Origin: Phlyctochytrium arcticum
Taxonomy: Eukaryota; Chytridiomycota; Chytridiomycetes; Chytridiales; Chytridiaceae
Length of the DNA stretch: 64,000 nucleotides
Assembly (NCBI GenBank): GCA_025602905.1
Contig: JAHLKI010000027.1
Span: forward strand, 310,001-374,000
Direction of reading: 5' to 3'
Positions 30,994 to 43,839 of this stretch are shown piece by piece. Made by a program: the position numbers and the translations under genes. Under the pieces are notes generated by a model. The model was not told where the DNA came from. It was given only the letters and a program-made list of their open reading frames with translations, and ran no database searches. Each line of letters begins with the position of its first letter. Positions within the stretch are counted from its first letter, which is position 1.

Positions 30994-32885
30994 ATGACAA
31001 GCGTGAAAGCGCGCCGCAAAAGGGTCGTGCCCCGCTTCCACTCAAAACCTACCGAATGTGAATGCGACACTGTTCTTTCCTCCCCACACTGGGAAGCCTT
31101 ACCAAAACCTACGCTACGATACCAGCCTACATTTGAAGCCCATGGTCCCACCTCTGCGTACCGTGGGGTCGGTGACCGCTTTTCAGGAAAGACTTCAGAG
31201 ATAGGATCGAACTTGACGCGTCGACCCTTTGCCTCTTTAGCATCGTTACCTGCAGAAGAACGACGGCGTTTGGCAGCCCTTGTTCATCAATTAGCAGTTG
31301 CTGAGGCACAGAAACAGGCACTTGAAGATGCATCAAACAAGATGCGTGCAGAGAAGGATGAGCTCCAGGCGGATTTGGAGAAAACTAAGGCGGAAAAGGG
31401 ACAGGTTGCTGAACGGAACGAAAGTGAGTGTCTAGCGCGTATGCTTTTGGGCATTAGACTCACTCCTATAGTAATAAAGCTGTGACTCGAAAACTCCAAA
31501 AGGCCGAGGAGCTCCTTAAGCAATATGAAGTGGAAATCGACAAGACCAAGACCAAAGTGTCAATGTTGCAGGAAGGAGCAGATGCACCGGAACTGCCGAT
31601 GCGGGACAAGTGGTCGGTACCATCACAGGAGCTGGACGCGTTACTGGAGCTACAGGTACAGTAACTTTGAATGATCATCCTAGATAAGGTCAAGATCTAA
31701 GGTTTCTCAACGCGATTCTAGCATCAAGTATCCAAAATTGTGCATTTACTTGAAGATTCAGTGCACTCGTCAGCATCGTATCAGAGTCACGAAAGGAAAT
31801 CGGGTCTCCTTCGTAGTGCTCGTACACGGCGGGCCCGTAGCCGCAGCACTAGCAGCGAATCTGATGCAATTTCTGAAGACGAAATTTCAGAACTGTTTCC
31901 GCCACCGAAGCGGAGCTCATCGTCAAGAAGAATGCAGAGAGCTTCTACCGAGGCGCGCTTAAATCACAGTAGGGCGCTTCTGGACAAACGGCGGGCTGGG
32001 ATAAAAAGAGAAAAGACACGAGAAAGAGCACAGATCTCGAAAAATGTAAATATTTTACAACAGCAGCGACTCAATAAGCCGCAGAGAATGCAGGATGCAT
32101 CAGTTCAAGTTACAGAGGAAGTCACTCAACCGGTAGTCTTGGCGGACGACCAACACCCCGCGTCCCGGAATCCTCCAGAGGCTCCGCCAAAACATCCCCA
32201 GCCAGCAAAAGATCATGAAGGTGGTATCGACCTGCGGACAGTGCTTCGCGGAATTTTGTTGCGACGACAACAAAAGGCGGCAAGCAGGCGCACTCGCGTG
32301 GGGAAGTTGACGGAAGAACCCGCAGGCACAGCCCCAACTGGACCTCGTCCATTGCCTGGAGCAAAACATGAGACGAAATGCGAATGCGGTCAAGAGTCAA
32401 ATATGCGGAAAGACAAGAACAATGCACAACTGTCAGCGAACAAAAATGAAGAAGGTCATGCACCACACACCTCCAAAGCACCAACGGGATCATCTCATAA
32501 ACAGCTACAATCTCAAGTTCACGTCCCCCGTTCCACACCACCCCCTCCTCAACCCTTTCCAATTTCTTGCCCGCAATGTGTAGACACACTTAACCACCCT
32601 TCATGCCCAATGTGCTATCTCCAAACGACCGCAACGAGTATTTCATTCTCGATACCCGCCCCCCACAAATCTAAATCCCCGCAAAAATCTCAGTCGCATC
32701 GACAACCATCAATCGCCGCATCACTGCACCGGACGGAGAAGCATACTTTTCTTCGAGACGATGAGACATCGATGATACAATCCCTCGCCGATGTGGTACT
32801 ATCTATAGAAAATGATGAACGGAGCGAACTAATCGCCGAAGAGGACGAGCTCCTCAGCGTTATTTCAAGTCTTAATCACCTGTGA
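30994..32885 (+). CDS. coiled-coil protein of unknown function
   Basis: Three exons (30994-31423, 31480-31655, 31722-32885), about 590 residues. Residues about 80-190 form a clear coiled coil (ERRRLAALVHQLAVAEAQKQ, then AEKDELQADLEKTKAEKGQ, then VTRKLQKAEELLKQYEVEID). The rest is Ser/Arg-rich and charged, with a Pro-rich segment, a CPQC..CPMC pair near residue 485 that could bind zinc, and a helical acidic C-terminus (VVLSIENDERSELIAEEDEL). It recalls centrosomal or ciliary proteins, and a Cep57-like role was considered, but no diagnostic motif was found. The frame extends upstream of the chosen ATG without an earlier ATG of quality. Tandem with SMARCC downstream. Confidence 0.65.
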
Positions 32886-33002
32886 ATTATTAAATGTGTT
32901 TCATAACACAGCTATTCTTAATCGAGAGGAACAGACATGCACGTTCGAATCGATATTTGCCCACACTAGCGCAGCAGCTCTGGCCACGTGACGCGCTGAT
33001 CA

Positions 33003-35822
33003 ATGGAAATCTTGAACTTGGCCCTGGGAAGCCAAAATATGACACTCTCTGCGGGCATGTCCCAAAAGTTCTCCTTCTACAAACAACCCGACGTGATTGC
33101 AGCCCTTGAGCACTTACGTCTGAAGATCAATCTCGACCTCCCGCAGAGCGAAAGTGTTGTTTCAACCAAGGACTTGGCCAGATTTGTTCAAAAGTTACAA
33201 ACTTTTCAGAAGGATGCCCTCGGATTTTCAGCAGTGGCCGCTGAGTTGGACAGTCCACTTGTGCGAATCCCAGCAAAGCTCTTCAAGGATCTTTCACCCA
33301 ATGGCTCGCTGTACACAATACTCCGCGCTGCCTACGTATGGCGGGTAGAAAATGGCGTTCGGCGGTGGGATCTGGACAACAAGTCGAAGCGTGCTCTTTT
33401 TGTCGATATGGTCCGGCAAATCACGGCTGCTTTAAAGAAGGCTGGTTTGCTCAAATACCCTTGCATCGCCCTGTCAGAGTCTCTATCATCGAAGATTCGG
33501 AAGGAACTCACGGAAATTGCTGGAAAATTGCAGATGTCCATACGAGCACCTGGGTCACCGGAAGTCACGCATCTTCTGCAAGAATGTCCTGAGCATGACG
33601 ATAATAACACAAGCACCGGAGAAGAATGGTACCGGTCTCTTGAGAAACGCCCTGGATTTGTGCTTCTTCATTACTGGTATCAACCGGACTCGAACGATCG
33701 ATGGGTACCGGAATCAAGTGGTGATTATTTGGATCCGGAACCAGCTCCGCAACATAAAGGGCCGTGGTGCTTAGCCATTCGCTGGCTGCGCGATAGCTAT
33801 CAGAATAATGAATGGATGAATGAGGAGGACTACGAGGCGGACAGCTCACAGTCGGCTGCAGACGACGAAGACGGGTTGAACGGCGAGCAGGATGAGGCTG
33901 AAGCTGAAGTTGATGGTGATTCGGACGGTAACGCGTCCGGGGTAGAGGAAGATGAGCTGTCGGATCTTTCCCTCGAAGCGAATGAAGAGGATGAGGAGGA
34001 AGACGAGGATGAGGAGGACGAAGACGAAGATGGGATGAAATCAGTCTCTCGTCGCGGAAGTATTGGCCGCACGAGGGTGAGAGGGGCCACATTAGAGATT
34101 GAAGATGATGAGGATGGACTATCCATAACGGGGAGGAGTCTTCAGGATGGCCCTATTGCGCGACCGCATGTGCGACCGGTGGATTTGAACAAAAAAGGCA
34201 TCCGGTCTCGCAAGTATGAGTATGAACCTGTACCAGAAGCCGTTATCCGCAATATTTCACATACTGAGGGCCTGCAGGTTCCCCCTGGGACCGCTTACAT
34301 ACATACCAAGCCAAAATCTCAGAAATACCGGTGGGCATTCCTCAAACAAGTCGTCCCCGTAAAAACCCGGGAAATCGGGGCAGACAGACCCGTTGAAACC
34401 TCGTCCGACACTGCAGCACTGAAGGTTGATCCTGATTCAACTGATGCCGACAAGTCTCAAGTTACTCTGGATACTGCTGCGGATAAAGCGGTTAAAGTTT
34501 CAGATGTCGGCACCGAAAAAGTTGAGATTGATCAGCAATTGGAGTTGGCGAACTTGGCCATCTTTCAATCAATAAATATACCAAACACCCCATGGTTCGA
34601 CTTTTCCAGCGTTCATAAGATCGAGAGGGAAACTGTCTTGGGAAATCTGGGAGAGCATGTGGATGCAAACCAGGAGCGAAAATATCTTCGAATGCGGAAT
34701 GGCATGATACAAGCGTATATACGTGACGTAAGCTCTTCCCTGACCATTGAGGAGTGCTGTAAGTTTCTCGACGAGCGTTTGGAAGATGTGGCACCGGTTC
34801 ACCGATTTTTGGAATACTGGGGCTTGATCAACTTTCCGGTTTGTACGCTTCAGTGATATCAGTATCTCTTTTTCTAACAATTCCCGCCGCAGACAACGAA
34901 AACAGAACCAACAGATATCCGGTCAATGTTTCAAGGTCTTTGCCGACAACGGCTTGATCCAACGATAGATGCTACAATCAGCGCTGTTCCTCCCGTATAT
35001 ACACCACCAGAAACTTCCCAGCATCCGACATCCGACATGGATGTGGATCCGAAAGGCGATAGCAGCAAGTCCTTTTCATCGCCGATGGAACTCACTTGCG
35101 AAACATGCAAGGCATCATGCGACCAACTCGCATATCAACAGATAAAGAAGCCGCATATTGTTCTATGCCCCGATTGTTATTTGAATGGAAACTTTCCATC
35201 TGACACCCCAAGCTCAGACTTCATGTGCTTACAAGGGATATCTCGGGAACAAGGACCCTCCTACGAGCCCTGGACGGAGTCTGAAATATTACGGTTGCTG
35301 GAAGCTGTCGAAATGTTTGGTACCAACTGGGAGAAAATCGCGCATCATGTCGGTCCCGTGCGAGGACCACACGAATGCCTAGTTCAGTTCCTTCGATCAG
35401 ATCTCGCCGAGCCTATAAGTAACCCAACAATCTCGGAAGAGAAGAATGCCGACGCACCCACAACTATTACCGCACTCAATTATACCCCCAATCCTATCAT
35501 GGCATTGCTCAAGCTTTTGACATCTGTCGTTCATCCCGGAATCGCGGCGGAAGCGGCCAAGGAGGCGCTCGCAGCAGGTGCCGAACTCCTGTCCAATCAA
35601 GACTGGTCAACCGAAATCTCTGCAAAAAAAGGCGAGATAGTAGCAAGAATGCTTCGTGTTGCTCGCTCAACAGCACGAGAGTTATCGGAGCACGAAAGCA
35701 ATGAGATCAAAACTCTCATCGTTGCCTTGACTGACTACCAAGTTCGTAAACTCACGCTCAAGATCCAATCTTTGCGAGACGTGGACGCGTTATTCAAACC
35801 TGTGGCCCTTCCCACTTCCTAA
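33003..35822 (+). CDS. SWI3: SWI/SNF core subunit, SMARCC/Swi3/Rsc8
   Basis: Core scaffold of SWI/SNF-type chromatin remodellers. Two exons (33003-34838, 34893-35822), 921 residues. Order of domains: an N-terminal MarR/BRCT/chromo-like module as in animal SMARCC1/2 (VRIPAKLFKDLSP, WRVENGVRRWDLDNKSKR, VLLHYWYQPDSNDRWVPES, IRWLRDSYQNNEWMNEEDYE); an acidic Asp/Glu run near 330; SWIRM at about 525-615 (PNTPWFDFSSVHKIE, YIRDVSSSLTIEECC, HRFLEYWGLINF); a ZZ-like cysteine pair (CETCKASC ... LCPDC); SANT at about 730-780 (WTESEILRLLEAVEMFGTNW); and a C-terminal helix region. The in-frame ATG at 33039 is an alternative start. Yeast Swi3/Rsc8 lack the conserved N-terminal module, so this copy is ancestral in form. 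Confidence 0.93.
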
Positions 35823-36115
35823 AGTACTTTTTTTGGTGCCGTTTACTGTAAAATATTATTCTTGGTTCGCCCTTTTTTCATAAATTAATTTATGCTTGCC
35901 AACTCCTCCCTTTTCATGTGTTTTTTCTCACTCTCCCGACTTCCCAAAAATTTGGGTCGCCTCAACCCTAACTCTCTCAATTTGTGGGTCAAGTTGAGCT
36001 CTGGCTCGTAGGTCAAGCTCTTTTGCAAACGACGCAAACTACCACAAAAGCATTTGGCCATTTTGCATATATCGAACATATTAGCAAACATACCCTCCAG
36101 TAGATCACCGGAAAT

Positions 36116-37172
36116 ATGGTTAGTTCTCACTGACAGTGGCAATCGGAATGTCTCCTTGATCTAACTTCCTTGTACCCAGGCTCGAAATGAGGAGAAGGCC
36201 CAGTCCATGCTGTACCGGTTTCGGGAGGCCCAAGCAGCAGAGTTGGGATTTGCAAAATCGGAGAAGCGACCGTATCTAGTGTCAAATGTGCATACCTTGA
36301 AAGATGCGGAAAAGTGGAGACATCAAACAATTCGAGATATCTCCAAAAAAGTGACTAAAATTCAAGATTGTGAGTTTTGTTTGCAATTGATGGCTCAGGC
36401 TCGAAAAAGAGAACTAACGACATTTTCGATGAATAGCAGGATTGACAGACTACCAAGTTCGGGATCTGAACGATGAGATCAACAAACTGATAAGAGAGAA
36501 ACGGAGATGGGAAACGCGGATACGAGAGTTGGGTGGAGCCGATTACAAAAGGGGAGGGGTCAAGCTGTTAGATGAAGAAGGAAAAGAAGTTCCGGGTAAC
36601 CGCGGATACAAGTAAGATGCGGTTGTGGGATAATTCAACGGCAAATGGCTAATACTCTCAAATAGATATTTCGGAAGGGCACGAGATCTACCGGGCGTAC
36701 GTGAACTCTTTGAGCAGAAAGGTTGGTAACGAGGTCTTCGATAAATCTCGCTTACAAGAACTCTCTAACAATTGTCCGTAGTGCCAGAACCTGTACAGCA
36801 GTCCCGTTATGATATTCGGAGTCGCGTGGACGCGGATTATTACGGCTACCGTGATGAAGAAGATGGCATTCTACTGAAGTATGAGCGTAAACAAGCGCGG
36901 AAAGGTATGCTGGTAATGGCACTTGGGCTACCAAGCATTTCTGACCAGCTGTTTCAGAACTAGCGCAAGCAACTGCAGAGGATGAGAGTTTCAGTGCCGA
37001 AAATGGTGGGCCACCAGACGGAGCAATCCCCGCGAAAGCACTTCCTCTCACCCATATCTCCATTCCTTCGCAAAAAGAAGTTGAGGCCTGGCTGGTTCGA
37101 CGGCGACAACAAGAGCTGACAGATCGCTTCTTGAATGCAAATACTATAAGTACGGATCCGCAAACAGCGTGA
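36116..37172 (+). CDS. ISY1: splicing factor Isy1
   Basis: Component of the Prp19/NTC-associated spliceosome, acting around step 1. Six exons: 36116-36118, 36180-36369, 36437-36611, 36666-36721, 36782-36904, 36958-37172; 253 residues. Conserved blocks: MARNEEKAQSMLYRFREAQ, DAEKWRHQTIRDISKKVTKI, QVRDLNDEINKLIREKRRWE, RIRELGGADYKRGG, EGKEVPGNRGYKYFGRARDL, PGVRELFEQK, DADYYGYRDEEDG and the end PSQKEVEAWLVRRRQQEL. The first coding exon holds only the ATG; the next exon starts with the Ala of the conserved MARN start, which makes this join convincing. The acidic linker of the human protein is shorter here. Confidence 0.95.
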
Positions 37173-40100
37173 TTCCCACATTTCCGACATTGTACTTAAT
37201 ATTGTATTTCAAATGATATGAGTTCATCTCCATGTATTAGACCTCTCTTTTTCGGTTCATCGTGGGAAATTTCGCAATCTCGTCTGTGCGCTATCTCCTC
37301 ACGTCAATTACCTTGTACCTCGATATGTAGTGCTTGATGGCAACGTCTTGCCACGACCTCCGTCAACCTGAAAGTGAGATGCGACCCCAACGATGAATAT
37401 AATGAAATGTTGAAATGGAGGTAATAGCTCGAGCAGCAACGTCTCCAGTAATAACGAGGACATGAAGTGGAAATGCAGCGTTTCAAGGATCTTGTGGCAG
37501 CGGGACGGCCAGCTGAGATTGTTCCCAAATTGAACGTTTTCAGACTGAAGGAACAATGCGGTGTGAGAGGACGAAGGAGGGTCTCGTAGGCAGGTGGTAG
37601 ATATTGGTCGCAGGATGCGCGGAGTCTTTAGAACAAAAAACAAACATGCGAGGCCCTGGGGCAGATGATCGAGGCATATCATAAGTCTCGTGCTGAAAGA
37701 TGGACAGCGATCCGTTTGTCAGCCAAATGTGGGTGGGAAAAACATGCTTCAGGTATCCTTCGTAGGTATCCGAGAAATAAGATGGTGACGAGTGTAGGCG
37801 TGGGAACAGAGGCTAAAAATCTAAAAAATGTCATCAGTTTATGTGCTCCTTTCACAAACTCAGAAGCGAGTATCGGTCCGACTCCCATAAATCAGCGGGT
37901 GAGCTACCATCAACAGATTCCTGAAGAATACTAGTAGTAACTCCGCCTGAGACCTACTGCCGTATTGTCGGGTACGTCTCTTGGCCAGTGCTAGTAGACA
38001 GGCCTCTCCTTGTTCCGTGCGGCAATAGGTCCATTTGAGGCAATTTTCAAAAGTCATAGAAGGACAAAACGTGTATAATATAACGACTGGCATGCCCCGA
38101 AACCAATAACCGTGCTCAAAACATTGCGAGTGTCTTACGTGCGAAAATTCCCGCCGTTACTCGCGTTAAAACGCGATGGCATTATGGGCGAACTCATTGG
38201 TATGACCACAATCAAGTGTTTCAATGGTCCCTTCTCCTGTCAATCATTCATGACATTCACATATGGCATTCACATCCAAAATCCTGCCTTTCGCGAAAAT
38301 ACGATTCTGTAAATATACCATCCATTACCGACCACCAACTTTCTAAAGCGGGAGACCCGGGGCGTCCGGAGACTGGTCCTTCTCTTGTATTTAATACATA
38401 TGTCAAATTTCTGGACAAGTTTTTCTGAAAGAATTCTTTGTTATGAAGCCTTGCTGTTGGGAGTGCACGCTGGATTTTTTTTCAAGTTCGAGACCAGCAA
38501 TCACTCTGATACGCCGACAGGCAGCTCTCCAAATCATACTTGATCAAGAATATGACCCCCTTACCGTAGTGGCTTCTTGCAAGTCTTGTCGTTGATGGGA
38601 ATACACATACGCAAATTCACTCAATATCTTTCCTCGGAGCTGGCCTTGCCCTTACCGTGATGCTTTCCCCATTGCAATGGGCTTCCTAAGATATCTCAAC
38701 GGCATTTTCCGTGAGTTAAGTTGTTGATGTGGCCTGATACTGGACGGAACATTCGGGGAGCTAAGGAACGGTGACTAAAATAACGGTGGGGCATGATCAT
38801 TGCGATGAGAGGATTCATATTGCAGGAAGCCCAGTGATTTTCCGGTTGGAGCGGTCTAAGTTGGTCCAAGTTGCTTAATCTTGGTGTGATTGCTTCAGCT
38901 GTTTCATCTCAACTGCTCGTCTGTGAGATCCGGGCCTTGACATCGGCGAAGCAGGGGCGTGGGAAACAAGTTTGGAGATGTCATTGTCGCTTCTGCGTTA
39001 TTCCACTGGGACGCGGGAATATTTTGGTCGGTTGCACGCGTGAGGTATTTTCGTCGAGCGACAATTCTGTGGTGTCCGGTGAGGGAGCAAAAGGGGAGGT
39101 TTTTGTTTTTTTGCCGATGTCGTTCGTTCGCACGGTAGTAAAGTTGTGATCCAAGTGCAGCTTGATCTCTAAAAGTCCCTGAAGGTTGTGAGGGTTTTGG
39201 AGCCAGCTACAACTTTTCGCAGCTCACAGTAACCGTATCTTTGTCCTGTTTGCCGCTGTCGGTCTCGGAAACTGGCTGTTAATCTAGGGCCAATCGTTGC
39301 TCGACCGTATGCCACCCGTGGCTACTAGCTGCTAGCTATTTCCAGCTGCTGTTCTAGTCGTAAAAACTGTCGTTGTCGTTATTTGCTGTCGGTGTGATCT
39401 TTTTGGGTCTCCGGCGGTCGCCTCCTCCTTCGGCTGCGCCGCTAAATGACAAAGATCCAAAGCCCCTTTCTTCTTCTCTTAACAAACGGGACAACCGAAG
39501 AACGACCTTTGAAAGTATTTCCAGCGCACTGAGTAAAGACCCACTAGACACGATCAATGGCAGGGGCTTTGTGAGCGGGTGCGCAATAGACTTTGGCTGG
39601 ACCACTTCGGAAGACTTCGACACCGAGGATACGGACAAAACAGGACGGAAGCGACTTTGACGAAGACAACCAGGACGACGTTGACGCTGACAGCCGCGCA
39701 CCGTCAAGGAACCCTCTAGCACTACGTCTTCTCAACTCTTTTCAGCACCAGACCGTCCACCAACCCTGCAGGGTTAACTGTTGCCTACACGCGTCCAGTT
39801 CACCGCGATGTGTCCGGCTGGTCAGGATCCATGAGCAGACATTAGCGCAGACTAATGATATTCTCATACCCGGTCTCCAGTCTTCCAGAAGGCGGAAATT
39901 CTTGGCATGTACTCCGGATGCAAGTCATGATACTTGAGTCCCAAAATACAAGGGCCCTGGTTTGTGTTGTGATATCTTGACTTTTGTACAGACATAATAT
40001 ACATACTCTATTTGAAATACACTATATTTTATGTACAACAGTGTTCCTTGGCCTTTTGCCTCTGTCTTATGCTTCTTTTGAATTTTCAATAAATGTAAAA

Positions 40101-41182
40101 CGTATATACTTTCATACTGCACGACTGGACATTTGCCTTGTCTTCGCATCTTGTGAGCTTGGCGTGCAAGAGACGCGTCAAACATGCCGTGCGCAGTAGC
40201 CTGACCCCATTATGAAATGCTGCAGTGCAGTCAGCACAGAGTTCGAGACTCATTTTACGAGCAGATCTGAAGCTTTCCACCAGTGATATTCGTGCCTGTC
40301 AACGCTCTTGGACGAGCTTGCCCTCGCCCTGCGGACACCAGGTTTTGGGTACGGACCATTACCACCCCATCGTCACCCCGAGGGCGCCAATCCTTCCTTT
40401 GGCCAATATCTCAACTAGTTCAAACACAGTCCACTAGACATCCATAAGCAAGTTCCCACGGAATCATCCAATTCCGGTCGTCGCAGCATGAGCACTCAAC
40501 AAGAAACAGCTTGAAAGTCCTCAGGGTTATGAGTAGTATTAACCGTGACATTAAAAGTTTGCTTTTTGCCGTAAACTTCGGTTGACTACAAGTACCGGAA
40601 CAATGACAGATGAGAGGTTCAGGGACCTACGCGCGGAAAGGTAGAGCAAAACTTATTGGGCAGAAGAATACAGCAGATAGTTCCGCGCATCACATACGGA
40701 CCACCTATAAAACGGACGAATTGGTCAGGGCATTTGCCGAGTACATTAGCTTCGACTACGGTACAAAAAAATCTATTTCTAGAACTACGAAAACAATGAG
40801 GCTACATTAAACTACTCAGAACGGGGTATCTATCAAGAAACAGTACAACAGAAAAGCAGCATGAGAGCCAAAGGATATATAAGTCACTTTGGGCGGGGTA
40901 TAGAAATCAAAGAAGCAGATGAATCAAAGAGAGTGGTGCATTGAATGGAGTGGACGGTGGTGGCGGAGGAGGGGATGTGTCGCGACACCCTGGAAGATGT
41001 GGATAGCGCTGGGGAAGCGATAGCTAGGTCGGGAGCAGCAGAGAGTTCCAGATTTGGAAAGGCATGTAATCGCAACAGTGTGGTGGAATTGAGGTTTGTG
41101 GTTCGGGTAGGAGTGCCGGCGCAATGAGGTTCCAGAAGCTGGTGCGCGACGCACAGATGTGGAGCCAAATTAATGGCTTTCG
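37173..41182. other. gene-poor region with short open frames
   Basis: Four kilobases without a gene I can support. Short frames occur at 37308-37682 (-), 38871-39149 (+) and 39373-39660 (+); the last has a protein-like stretch (SLNKRDNRRTTFESISSALS) but no splice model or family. The last 300 bp before 41183 read as 3' region of the bHLH gene. No tRNA, rRNA or mobile-element end was recognised. Confidence 0.4.
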
Positions 41183-42713
41183 CTAGTATAGCTGCAAAGA
41201 GTCAGACAACCGTAAAATATCAGAAGGCCCACTACTTACCTGATTCTGGGAGATGACCCCCGGGTATCGATGAATTGCCATGTTTGCCTCCATATTCATA
41301 GGCTTGTAGGTATGAAATGAATGATTGGCGTGGGATAGTGAGTTGGGTGACATTTCACTCAGTTGGGATTGCAATACTGGTTGGCAATGGCCCATCTCTT
41401 GCTGTTGTGAAGGCAAATAGGGGTAGGAGCAGTTGTACATCTGGGATTCTAACGTGTCATGGAACTGTTGCCCTGACATCGCTCGCGAATGCTGTGGTTC
41501 GTGATGATGTGCGTTCACAGATGTATTGGGATAATGGGGATAGTAGGGTTCGTACTGCACTTGTTGTGCACTGATGCTCATCTGCTTGCAGCGTGACTCG
41601 GGTAAAGGCTGCTGGTGAGATAGATGTGTCGGCCCATTATGGACATGGGCAGGATAATGAGTTGGGCCCGACGCATCCGGATGGTCATAAAGTGCATCCG
41701 CAGAGAAGCCTTTCCCGCTTACACTTGCAATAACTTCACTCGGAGGATTCTTGCCCTCGTGCCGGACCCGATCGTTGTGGGAAGGCATGGCTTCCTGCGC
41801 GAGCGGACATTCTGCGTTCGATCTGGTTGAACATGTTGAAGAGGCGTTGCTAATAGTTTTGGTACAGTGAAATGATGAAGACGGAGAAGAATCACCGGCA
41901 TGAATTGATGCAGTTGACGAGCCGTCAGATCCCGCAATCACAGGTGAATATAGTCCCGTTTGGTATTGAGCGCTTGGGGGGTATTGTGGCTCATAGGTAT
42001 GGGGTGCTTGTGGATGCGGAGGATGATTCTGGGAAAGAAATGCTTCATCAGGCGGCTGGCCCTGAATGAAATCTTGACGGGGCATCCGCATTGGACCGAG
42101 CGGGATCCCCTCTGGCACGGCATTCACCCGACGCGAAAGGATAGTTAGCTCATTCTGAAGTTGCCGGTTCGATAATTTGAGTCCCTCATTCTCTTCTCTC
42201 AAGCCCAATATGATGTTTTCCATTTTAGCAGCGGCCAGAACCGTATCATCTCCAGTCGAGTACGCGTCTGCCCGTATGGAATTTCTATCCATCTGCACCC
42301 CCTCGCCAGAGATGGAATCTGAGCCAGTCTCCAGCTTTTGTATACGAGCGCGGAGATGATCTATATATTCCTTAGCCTTTTGCATAATGATGACCGTGGA
42401 TGGTTTGTCCTTTGAGTCAAGACTGGGGATGGCCTCCCGAAGCTGCTCTAGACGACATTTTTGGTGATGGCGTCGCTTTCTTTCCAATTCATTGTGATTC
42501 GCTCTCTTGGGTTTGATGACATGTTCCCCCGATGTCGTCCTCGCCATGCCTGTCCCAATCATCATAGATCTGTTGCAACCATTTCAGTTACTTGAGAGGT
42601 TGCAAATGGGCAAGACGCGTGGTTCAGCCCGACAATTTCAAAACATACCGGTCAATGATGCGGATCCCTTCGCTTTCGATGTCAGTAATCCAGTAGCTTT
42701 CTGGTGACAGCAT
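41183..42713 (-). CDS. bHLH-leucine zipper transcription factor
   Basis: Exons 42713-42649 and 42569-41183; 483 residues as read. The basic region KRANHNELERKRRHHQKCRL (about residues 42-61) has the His, Glu and Arg positions (N-ELERKRR) that contact CACGTG E-boxes in Max/Myc/USF-type factors. It is followed by helix 1 (LEQLREAIPSL), loop with KDKPST, helix 2 (IIMQKAKEYIDHLRARIQKL) and, after a gap, a heptad of leucines (ENIILGLREENEGLKLSNRQ). The rest is Gln/His/Pro/Tyr-rich and probably activating. A 48-nt segment before the last two codons has GTAAGT and TTTGCAG ends and is a likely in-frame final intron, which would give a 467-residue protein ending QLY. Target genes cannot be told. Confidence 0.88.
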
Positions 42714-42971
42714 TGCTACCCCCCGTCCCTCTTGGGGGAGACGACGGCCGCCGCAAGCGGGGAATCTCCCGAGCGGTCACTGACAGTCAGCTGAAGGAGC
42801 GTTGTTGGTGACAAACCACTTGGAAGCAACCACCATCGACGCTCTGGACGTAAACCTTGGCGAACAAAGGGAAGGTAGACAACAATAGCGGTAAAGCGCA
42901 ATTACTCTTGATCTAGGAGCGGCAAGCCTTGGTGTCTTCTTCACCCCCAAGATCTTTCGCCCTACAAGCCT

Positions 42972-43483
42972 TCAAAGGCCCCCGTCAAAGTTCGCGTTGA
43001 CAGTTTGTTGTGAGGATTCTATGAGTACGACACAACGGCTTCCGAGGAGGCCGTTGGCGCGGAAAAGTCGAAGAGTATCTTGGCGGGAAACAACTTGTTG
43101 AAGACACTCGATCATCCTCGAGTACAACATAAACCAACCCATAGATACTCTTTTACGCGCGCACGAAGATGGTATAAACTGGACGATCTGAATAGAGTCC
43201 GCGGGCTCGGATGACAATCATTGCTCAAAACCGGAATGTCTTCCGGTGGGAAGTACGGTATGTGTTTTTGAATGTGGTACTGAGAACAGCAGTGGGTTCC
43301 GGGCTTCGCAGACGCTTCCCAAGCTGCTTTTTTCTGTCTTTGTCGCTTGACTGGTCTCGACTCTCGACTCTCAAGATTCAAAAGATCTGATCTTCTGCCA
43401 GCGTCGTGCCAGTGACACTGGTGTGCATTAGTTGGAACACAAATCCAACATTCGTACCATGTTTGACTCGGCATAATATCCAT
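42972..43483 (-). CDS. small uncharacterised protein, two exons
   Basis: Exons 43483-43232 and 43187-42972 join in phase to 155 residues through a 45-nt intron (GTTTTG to TTCAG). Residues 1-30 hold two Cys/Trp/His-rich bits (WYECWICVPT, CHWHDAG) that could bind metal, followed by a basic stretch (RPVKRQRQKKAAWE) resembling a nuclear signal. The second half is amphipathic (MGWFMLYSRMIECLQQVVSR, RLFRANGLLGSRCVVLIES). No family recognised. The single-exon alternative ends sooner in a less protein-like frame. Confidence 0.45.
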
Positions 43484-43839
43484 ATTTTTCGGTATCGGCG
43501 TTGATGTCGTTCCAATCTGCGCTGCTGCCACTACATTTATTACCCGACTAAAAAATTTTTATTTAGGAAAGACGTTGATGCGACAAATCAGTCGTCAGGG
43601 GGATCTGAGAGATCCAAATTTTCAATCTATGCAAAAGTTTGGCCGTCATCAAATAGAGCTAACCTCTGGACAATGACGCGGCCAGAGTAATCAGCATGGG
43701 ATTCTTTGCGGCTGCGCGGCATGACAGGATTTCCTCGCCTCCGGGAAAGTGGTTGACCAGTAACCACGTTATTTGTCTCGTTTCTCGCCAAGGATATAAT
43801 TGTTGTACGAACGACGGGACGTGTGAGATAGAACCTCCG

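Noticed and set aside
30994..32885. Coiled-coil gene as a Cep57-type centrosomal protein
   Set aside because: Coiled coil and a Cys pair are suggestive but no diagnostic block of the Cep57 microtubule-binding domain was seen.
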